Source of the DNA: Gammaproteobacteria bacterium
GTDB taxonomy: Bacteria; Pseudomonadota; Gammaproteobacteria; Nitrosococcales; Methylophagaceae
DNA length: 34,202 nucleotides
Assembly (NCBI GenBank): GCA_028598975.1
Contig: JAQRMU010000003.1
Coordinates: 1-34,202, forward strand
Direction: 5' to 3'
Positions 30,001 through 34,202 of the stretch are shown in pieces. The position numbers and the translations under genes were made by a program. Numbering within the stretch: position 1 is the first letter of the stretch; every line of letters begins with the position of its first letter. The notes under the pieces are model-generated. The model saw only the letters and a list, made by a program, of their open reading frames with translations. It searched no databases and was not told the origin of the DNA.

Positions 30001-30514
30001 TGCCACGATGAAAACACTGCCAACAGGAGAAGATGGTTTGATCCTCATTGGTGGCACGCAAGTCATGCAAGCTTATCTAAACGATGCTGATAAAACTACT
30101 GACGTGATTACACAATTAGATGATCAACGCTGGTATAAAACTGGCGATAAAGGTCACCTTGATAAAGATGGCTTCTTAGTCATTGTTGATCGCTACTCTC
30201 GCTTTGCCAAAATTGGTGGTGAGATGATTAGCCTTGGTGCAATAGAAGCAGCCATTAATCCGACATTACCTGAAGATATAGAAGTATTAACAACCACGGT
30301 TTCTGACGATAAAAAAGGGGAAAAAGTGGCTTTATTGTATACCGATGGAATTGAAGAAGTTGAACTCAAAAAATGTATTTCACGATCTGGATTAACGAGC
30401 TTAATGGCACCTAGTTTACTCATTTCTGTAAATGCTATTCCTAAATTAGGTAGTGGTAAAAGTGATTTTAATGCTGCAAAAAAAATAGCATTGGCACAGT
30501 CTCATGCCATTTAA
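27056..30514 (+). CDS. aas: LplT-Aas type fusion: lysophospholipid transporter, acyltransferase and acyl-ACP/CoA ligase
   Basis: Trifunctional 1152-residue protein likely to flip lysophospholipids inward, activate fatty acids and reacylate the lysolipid at the inner membrane. Residues about 1-415 are an MFS transporter with about 12 helices, resembling LplT. Residues about 430-620 are a PlsC acyltransferase: GNHISWLDWAM gives the HX4D motif (H453, D458), and FPEGAISRSGQLGEFKEG follows. Residues about 650-1145 form an AMP-binding ligase: P-loop SSGSEGEPKG (796-805), EGYGTTETTP and WYKTGDKGHLDKDGF. In E. coli LplT and Aas are separate proteins; fused forms are known in other proteobacteria. The divergent regulator and a downstream lipase-like gene (11-nt overlap) suggest a lipid-recycling unit. 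Confidence 0.9.
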   Translation: MNALLKTTGFIAFISMIFLNAFVDLGHKIIIQNTVFKIHDGSEQIILTAIINGLILLPFILLFTPSGSIADRFRKPHIMRWAAIAAVGLTLLITASYYMGWFELAFAMTFMLAVQSAFYSPAKYGYIREIAGKHNLATANGLVQSTTIIAILLGMFLFSIAFENILANHAFATKEDIIQIIAPIGWLLVLGSVIELYFAMCLPSTDKPSTPESFDWQKYRTGKSLRNNLKLIRSDSVIWLSIIGLSVFWGVSQVVLATFPAYAKEMLSINNTIIIQGLLACSGLGIISGSLLAGKMSNNYIETGLIPAGALGMVITLFLLPQLNSTLWLASDILAFGFFGGLFIVPLNSLIQFHARAGELGTVLAGNNWVQNVVMISFLALTVLFALADTPSQVLLHLLSLVTLIGAAYTVWKLPQSLVRYLFGAVFSSKYRINVQGFDNMPSQGGVLMLGNHISWLDWAMIQIASPRPVSFVMENKYYQRWYLTWFLDLFGVIPISSTGSKDALEAINTRLKQGDVVCLFPEGAISRSGQLGEFKEGFQRCVNGVDGIILPFYLRGLWGSRFSRSSNNLQSLRQISSLRRDIIVAFGKPLPIDSHAPTVKSAVFDLSINTWQAYTNTLPPIAHAWINRVKQDGGADCLTDIQTNNTLSRRKALTGALLFSRRFKKQSPEQNIGVLLPTSSVGLLANMGAFISGKTVINLNFTSNVDSLLSAINKAEIKTIYTSRKFIQKLAQKGIGLDKLFERTTPIYLEDTHQSISKLEQVTTLLASYSLPTKWLISLYGKSVNIHSPAAILFSSGSEGEPKGVVLSHQNIMGNIKQVSDVLDTRKEDVMVASLPLFHAFGLTVTGLLPMVEGVPALCHPDPTDVLNIAKGISQHNATIFCGTSTFLRLFNKNRRIHPLMLDSLRIIVAGAERLNPEIRDSFSLKFGKTIYEGYGTTETTPVATVNIPDRIAANWHVQTGDKKGTVGLPLPGSSVRIVDPATMKTLPTGEDGLILIGGTQVMQAYLNDADKTTDVITQLDDQRWYKTGDKGHLDKDGFLVIVDRYSRFAKIGGEMISLGAIEAAINPTLPEDIEVLTTTVSDDKKGEKVALLYTDGIEEVELKKCISRSGLTSLMAPSLLISVNAIPKLGSGKSDFNAAKKIALAQSHAI

Positions 30515-31226
30515 ACTCTTTCTAAAATGGACTTTTATCGCTATGGCCTTATTATCTTCCCCTGCTTATTCTAATGACTGCGTCATTTTATTACATGGCT
30601 TAGCCCGCAGTAATAGTTCGATGGAGAGCCTATCATTAGCGCTTGATAAGGCGGGCTTTCACACACTTAATATTAATTATCCATCGACCAAGTATCCTAT
30701 TGAGAAACTAGCAAAAGACACCATAGGTAGAGCCTTACGTTCTTGTCCTGAAAAAGCAACGGTTCACTTTGTCACACATTCAATGGGCGGGATTTTAGTT
30801 CGACAATATGTAAGTAACCATACGATTAATAATATAGGCCGGGTTGTGATGCTTGGCCCTCCTAATAAAGGGTCTCAAGTTGTAGATAAACTAGGCGACC
30901 TATCACTATTCAAGTTGATCAATGGGCCTGCTGGAATACAACTAGGTACAACAACAAAAAGCATTCCAAATAGTTTGGGAACTGTCGACTTTGAATTAGG
31001 CGTTATTGCCGGAACACGCAGTTTTAACCCCTTACTTTCATCCATGATGCCTCAACCAAATGACGGAAAAGTATCTGTAGAAAGTAGCAAAATAGAGGGG
31101 ATGAAGGATCATATTGAGCTACCTGTCACCCATACTTTTATGATGAATAATAAAGCCGTTATAGCCCAAGTTATCCACTTCCTAGAAAAAGGACTATTTC
31201 ACCCAGTGCCTCACACAATTAAGTGA
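30504..31226 (+). CDS. Secreted lipase-like alpha/beta hydrolase
   Basis: Predicted exported esterase/lipase of 240 residues. The signal peptide (FKLFLKWTFIAMALLSS, cleavage near AYS) is followed by ILLHGLARSNSS, the oxyanion strand-loop. The nucleophile elbow is T-H-S-M-G-G with S93, and the likely His is in LPVTHTFMM near residue 212; an acidic partner may be the Asp in PNDGKVSVESS. The product lacks a large lid, as in small triacylglycerol-lipase-like proteins. It overlaps the aas-like gene by 11 nt, so it is probably co-translated with it. Substrate is unknown; a phospholipase-type role would fit the neighbour but is inference. Confidence 0.85.
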   Translation: MPFKLFLKWTFIAMALLSSPAYSNDCVILLHGLARSNSSMESLSLALDKAGFHTLNINYPSTKYPIEKLAKDTIGRALRSCPEKATVHFVTHSMGGILVRQYVSNHTINNIGRVVMLGPPNKGSQVVDKLGDLSLFKLINGPAGIQLGTTTKSIPNSLGTVDFELGVIAGTRSFNPLLSSMMPQPNDGKVSVESSKIEGMKDHIELPVTHTFMMNNKAVIAQVIHFLEKGLFHPVPHTIK

Positions 31227-31232
31227 AGTCAG

Positions 31233-31380
31233 AATTCAGGACTTATACCCAAAACCATTCAAATTGCAGAGCTTACAACTCCCGTCATTCCCGAATGTTT
31301 TTATCGAGAATCTATTGTCTTGAACAGATCCCAGCTAAGCTTGTGCTCAGCTCGACTGGGTAAGCATGCCGGAATGACAA
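31233..31380. repeat. MITE-like palindromic intergenic repeat, copy C
   Basis: GTCATTCC (31284-31291) and GGAATGAC (31371-31378) form a perfect 8-bp outer inverted repeat. Inside, ATTCCCGA pairs with TCGAGAAT and CCCAG pairs with CTGGG. The minus strand matches copy A (1165-1280) through GTCAT, GCATGC, AGCTGGGATCT, CTCGATAAAAACATTCG and ATGACGGG, and the flank carries CTTATACCCAAAACCATTC and TGCAATTT-type sequence. It fills most of the gap between the convergent lipase and M48 genes and contains no gene. Confidence 0.75.
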
Positions 31381-31394
31381 GAGTAAGATGCCTT

Positions 31395-32639
31395 TTATGA
31401 CTGTCCTGATTGTAAGCGAGCAACACGAAGCGTCGCCGGTGGATGAGAATCATAAATTGCTGAGACCAATGGATCTGGTGTTAATGTGCTCGCATTTTCT
31501 TGATACAAAGCGACCAAAGCTTGAATGAGATGGTCACTACTTGAAACAGATGCAGCATAAGCATCCGCTTCATATTCATATTTTCGAGATAATGCGGTCA
31601 TCATTGGGTGCAAGAAAAAACTAAATACTGGAATAACAAGCATGAACAAAGTTAACGCCATCGCATTTCCTTCAGTACTTACCCCTAAGCCAGTATAAAA
31701 CCATGTTTCAGCAGATGCCCAACCTAATGCGGCTAAACCAAGCAAACTGAGTAATGACATTACCACCATGTTTTTAACAACATGCTTACGGCGGAAATGA
31801 CCTAATTCATGAGCAAGAACCGCTTCAATTTGGTCTTCATCTAGCGTGTTTAATAAGGTATCAAAGAAGACGATACGTTTATTATTACCAAGCCCAGTAA
31901 AGTAGGCATTTCCGTGTCCACTTCGACGAGAGCCATCCATCACATAAATACCTTGGCTCTTAAAACCACACCGCGCCAATAAACCTTCTACACGTGCTTT
32001 TAATTGCTCATCTTCTAGTGGTGTGAATTTATTAAATAAGGGTGCAATAAACGCAGGATAGGCCCACATCATCACTAAAGCAAAACCCATCCATGCCGCC
32101 CACAAATATAGCCACCAATACTCACCCGTACTTTCCATGAGGGTTAAAGCACCCCATATTAATGGCGCACCAATCAGTAACATTAAGACAGTCTGCTTTG
32201 CAGTATCTGATAAAAATAAAGCAAGGGTATTATTGTTAAAACCAAAACGGTCTTCTAAAACAAAGGTTTTATACCACGATAAAGGCAGGTCAATCAGCGA
32301 GCCAATGACAAAGAAACTTAAAATAAAGACAATGCCTGTTGTCATTTCTGACCAGCCTAAAACATTCCAAGTATCAGACAATAAAGCCAGCCCGCCACCT
32401 AATGTCCACACAAGCAACAACACCATGCCAAATACATTCTCAACTCGGTTGAGCTTGCCCTTCGCTACTGTATATTTTGCCGCTTTTTGATGTGCAGATA
32501 TTTCGACTTGGTCTTTAAACGCTGCTGGCACGTTATCTCGGTGCGCATGCACATAGCGACTTTGTCGTAGAGACAACCAAAGCTCAATTCCCGTCATTAA
32601 TGCTAATGCCGCGAGGAATATCCATGTAAATTCGTTCAT
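31395..32639 (-). CDS. M48 family (Ste24-like) integral membrane metalloprotease
   Basis: Zinc endopeptidase of the Ste24/CAAX-protease-like M48 branch, embedded in the inner membrane. About six to seven hydrophobic helices are seen, with the M48 N-terminal domain (FVLEDRFGFNNNTLALFLSD). The zinc motif HELGH has H277 and H281, and the third ligand Glu lies in RKYEYEADAYAA. In bacteria the substrate is usually unknown; membrane-protein quality control is a common proposal. The frame opens with a TTG at 32651, but the ATG at 32639 is chosen; GGAT precedes it. It is divergent from orn, a frequent pairing in gammaproteobacteria. Confidence 0.93.
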   Translation of the reverse strand: MNEFTWIFLAALALMTGIELWLSLRQSRYVHAHRDNVPAAFKDQVEISAHQKAAKYTVAKGKLNRVENVFGMVLLLVWTLGGGLALLSDTWNVLGWSEMTTGIVFILSFFVIGSLIDLPLSWYKTFVLEDRFGFNNNTLALFLSDTAKQTVLMLLIGAPLIWGALTLMESTGEYWWLYLWAAWMGFALVMMWAYPAFIAPLFNKFTPLEDEQLKARVEGLLARCGFKSQGIYVMDGSRRSGHGNAYFTGLGNNKRIVFFDTLLNTLDEDQIEAVLAHELGHFRRKHVVKNMVVMSLLSLLGLAALGWASAETWFYTGLGVSTEGNAMALTLFMLVIPVFSFFLHPMMTALSRKYEYEADAYAASVSSSDHLIQALVALYQENASTLTPDPLVSAIYDSHPPATLRVARLQSGQS

Positions 32640-32741
32640 ATTATGATCCAACTAGAAAGTATAAATGCCATGCAGGTTAGCCTTTGATACAATCGCTGGC
32701 AAGAAGTTCATTTTAAATAAAAATATATAAAGATATCTACC

Positions 32742-33290
32742 ATGGCTAAAAGCAAAAAAAACCTAATCTGGATAGACCTAGAAATGACAGGTCTAGATAC
32801 CAATAATGATTATATTATTGAAATTGCCACCATTGTAACTGATGGTGATTTAAATGTTTTAGCCGAAGGCCCAACAATTGCCATTCATCAATCTGATGAA
32901 ATACTTAATGCGATGGATGAGTGGAATACACGACAACACGGTGGTTCAGGTTTAGTTGCTCGTATTAAAGAAACACGAACAACAGAAGCTGAAGCGGAAC
33001 AACAAACATTAGACTTCTTGAAAGAGTATGTCCCCGCTGGTGTTTCACCAATGTGTGGTAACAGCATTTGTCAGGATCGTCGTTTTATGGCGCGCATCAT
33101 GCCGGAATTAGAAGCTTACTTCCACTACCGCAACCTTGATGTTAGCTCACTAAAAGAACTGGCTCGTCGCTGGGCACCAAAAGTTGAAAAGAGCTTTAAG
33201 AAAAAATCATCACACCTCGCTATGGATGATGTGAAAGACTCTATTCGCGAATTACAGCATTATCGTGATCTTTTTATAAAACTCCCTTAA
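32742..33290 (+). CDS. orn: Oligoribonuclease
   Basis: 3'-5' exoribonuclease that degrades di- to pentaribonucleotides, including pGpG from c-di-GMP. DEDDh fold, 182 residues. IDLEMTGLD (12-20) supplies the first D and [14 protein letters not shown] has the second Asp, and the H...D end is [10 protein letters not shown]. The ATG is separated by 102 nt from the divergent M48 gene. Confidence 0.97.
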   Translation: MAKSKKNLIWIDLEMTGLDTNNDYIIEIATIVTDGDLNVLAEGPTIAIHQSDEILNAMDEWNTRQHGGSGLVARIKETRTTEAEAEQQTLDFLKEYVPAGVSPMCGNSICQDRRFMARIMPELEAYFHYRNLDVSSLKELARRWAPKVEKSFKKKSSHLAMDDVKDSIRELQHYRDLFIKLP

Positions 33291-33435
33291 ACTATAAGAT
33301 GTTGCCGTTATGATGGATCATGACATAAAGAATAATTGTTGCTTCATGATATCCGTATGAACAAGAACTGCCAGCGGCATAAGCTGAAGCCCTTAAAATC
33401 ACAGATTGCCTGTCTATCAGGTGACGTTATGGAAA

Positions 33436-34202
33436 ATGATGCTAATGGAGCTCTCGAAGAAAATTGGACTTTCAGTTGTTATTGGGCTCCTTATTAGCCT
33501 ATTTTCGACGGCTTTTGCTAGCCCCGTTATCATTAAAAGTAACGATGCTAGCCCTCTTGAACTAGGCCCTCATTATCAATTATTTATTGATTCTGAACAT
33601 TCCACCACCATTAACGATATTTTATCTCCGAGTCCGGATATAAAATTTTCCTCCCTTCCTAACGGAAAGTTTAATCTTGGCTACCGTTCTGAAACTCACT
33701 GGTTCAAACTCAATGTAGTCAATAATGAATCACATGCAATTAAACAAATACTTGAATTTAACTATCCTTTGCTTGATGAACTCAGTGTTTATATTGTTCG
33801 TGACTCAAATAAACAACTACTCGCTCAGTATGATACAGGGGACTTAATACCTTTTACCGACAGGGATTATCAGCACCCCAACTTTATCTTCCCAGTTACA
33901 TTACCGGCACAAACAAACCTTACTTTCTATTTCCGTATTTTCTCAAAAGGAAGCATGACTGCTGATGCGACACTATGGCAACCTGATGCTTTCCAAGAAA
34001 AAAGCCGCCTTGAATATTTTTACTTAGCCCTTTATCTTGGCTTATTAATTGGCTTGCTCAGCTATAATTTCTTACTGTATATCTCCCTCCGGGAAGTCAG
34101 TTATCTCTACTATGTTTTATTTGTTAGTTCACTCTTTTTCGCTATGGGATCATATAGTGGGTTATGGTTTGAACGGCTTTGGCCCTCGTCACCTTATTGG
34201 CA
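33436..34202 (+). CDS. 7TM-DISM sensor protein, partial (runs off the window)
   Basis: N-terminal part (about 255 codons) of a membrane sensor; the frame is open to the last base with no stop. A signal peptide (ELSKKIGLSVVIGLLISL, cleavage near AFA) is followed by a periplasmic 7TMR-DISMED2-like beta domain (about residues 40-185) containing THWFKLNVVNNES and YPLLDELSVYIV. Transmembrane helices of the 7TM-DISM block begin at about residue 195 (FYLALYLGLLIGLLSYNFLLY). In full-length relatives the C-terminus is usually a GGDEF, histidine kinase or similar output, which cannot be seen here. In-frame ATGs at 33436, 33439 and 33445 are all possible; GGAAA overlaps the first. Confidence 0.8.
   Translation, partial: MMLMELSKKIGLSVVIGLLISLFSTAFASPVIIKSNDASPLELGPHYQLFIDSEHSTTINDILSPSPDIKFSSLPNGKFNLGYRSETHWFKLNVVNNESHAIKQILEFNYPLLDELSVYIVRDSNKQLLAQYDTGDLIPFTDRDYQHPNFIFPVTLPAQTNLTFYFRIFSKGSMTADATLWQPDAFQEKSRLEYFYLALYLGLLIGLLSYNFLLYISLREVSYLYYVLFVSSLFFAMGSYSGLWFERLWPSSPYW

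Noticed and set aside
33357-33497. 46-residue open frame upstream of and overlapping the 7TM-DISM gene by about 60 nt
   Set aside because: No ribosome-binding site, and it overlaps the better-supported signal peptide of the sensor in another frame. Its Cys/His content is mildly curious, so a leader peptide cannot be excluded.

Overview
The window is a 34.2-kb stretch of gammaproteobacterial chromosome, AT-leaning by eye, with dense, mostly housekeeping gene content. Three blocks match conserved gammaproteobacterial neighbourhoods: pilU-pilT next to yggS-proC-yggT-metX-metW, mlaFEDCB-ibaG-murA-hisGDC, and trxB divergent from ftsK-lolA-rarA. A periplasmic MxaD-like protein next to a YVTN beta-propeller lipoprotein, together with metXW and a short-form HisG, suggests a marine methylotroph-like lineage (Methylophaga/Piscirickettsiaceae type). 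That placement is inference and would need a marker-gene tree.

Layout. 1-1283: an OmpA-type lipoprotein on the minus strand with an intrinsic terminator, then a palindromic intergenic repeat. 1284-3477 (-): pilT-pilU, the retraction ATPases of type IV pili. 3568-8171 (+): yggS, proC, yggT, then metX-metW and pyrE, tightly packed. 8168-9620: a divergent pair (TauE/SafE-type permease and a DUF4124 coiled-coil protein) that ends flush against its convergent neighbours. 9617-17153 (-): a ten-gene run of phospholipid-transport (mlaFEDCB), ibaG, murA and histidine (hisG-hisD-hisC) genes. 17364-18914 (+): MxaD-like protein and YVTN lipoprotein, then rsmJ and an orphan membrane protein. 20086-20424: a gene-free stretch filled with inverted repeats. 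20425-25055 (-): ftsK, an unrecognised 113-residue gene, lolA and rarA; trxB is divergent. 26166-31226: an XRE-like regulator divergent from a large LplT-PlsC-acyl-ligase fusion (Aas type) and a secreted lipase-like hydrolase, plausibly a lysophospholipid-recycling unit. 31227-34202: a second full copy of the palindromic repeat, an M48 (Ste24-like) protease, orn, and the first part of a 7TM-DISM sensor gene that runs off the window.

There is no rRNA, tRNA, CRISPR array, transposase, integrase, phage gene or obvious defence island. I did not find a strong candidate for a wholly new system. The more interesting signals are local: a perfect terminator hairpin inside the signal-peptide codons of the YVTN lipoprotein, a long quasi-palindrome at about 20.12-20.25 kb, a dispersed MITE-like repeat, a triple direct repeat between the XRE regulator and the aas-like gene, and two short unrecognised genes.
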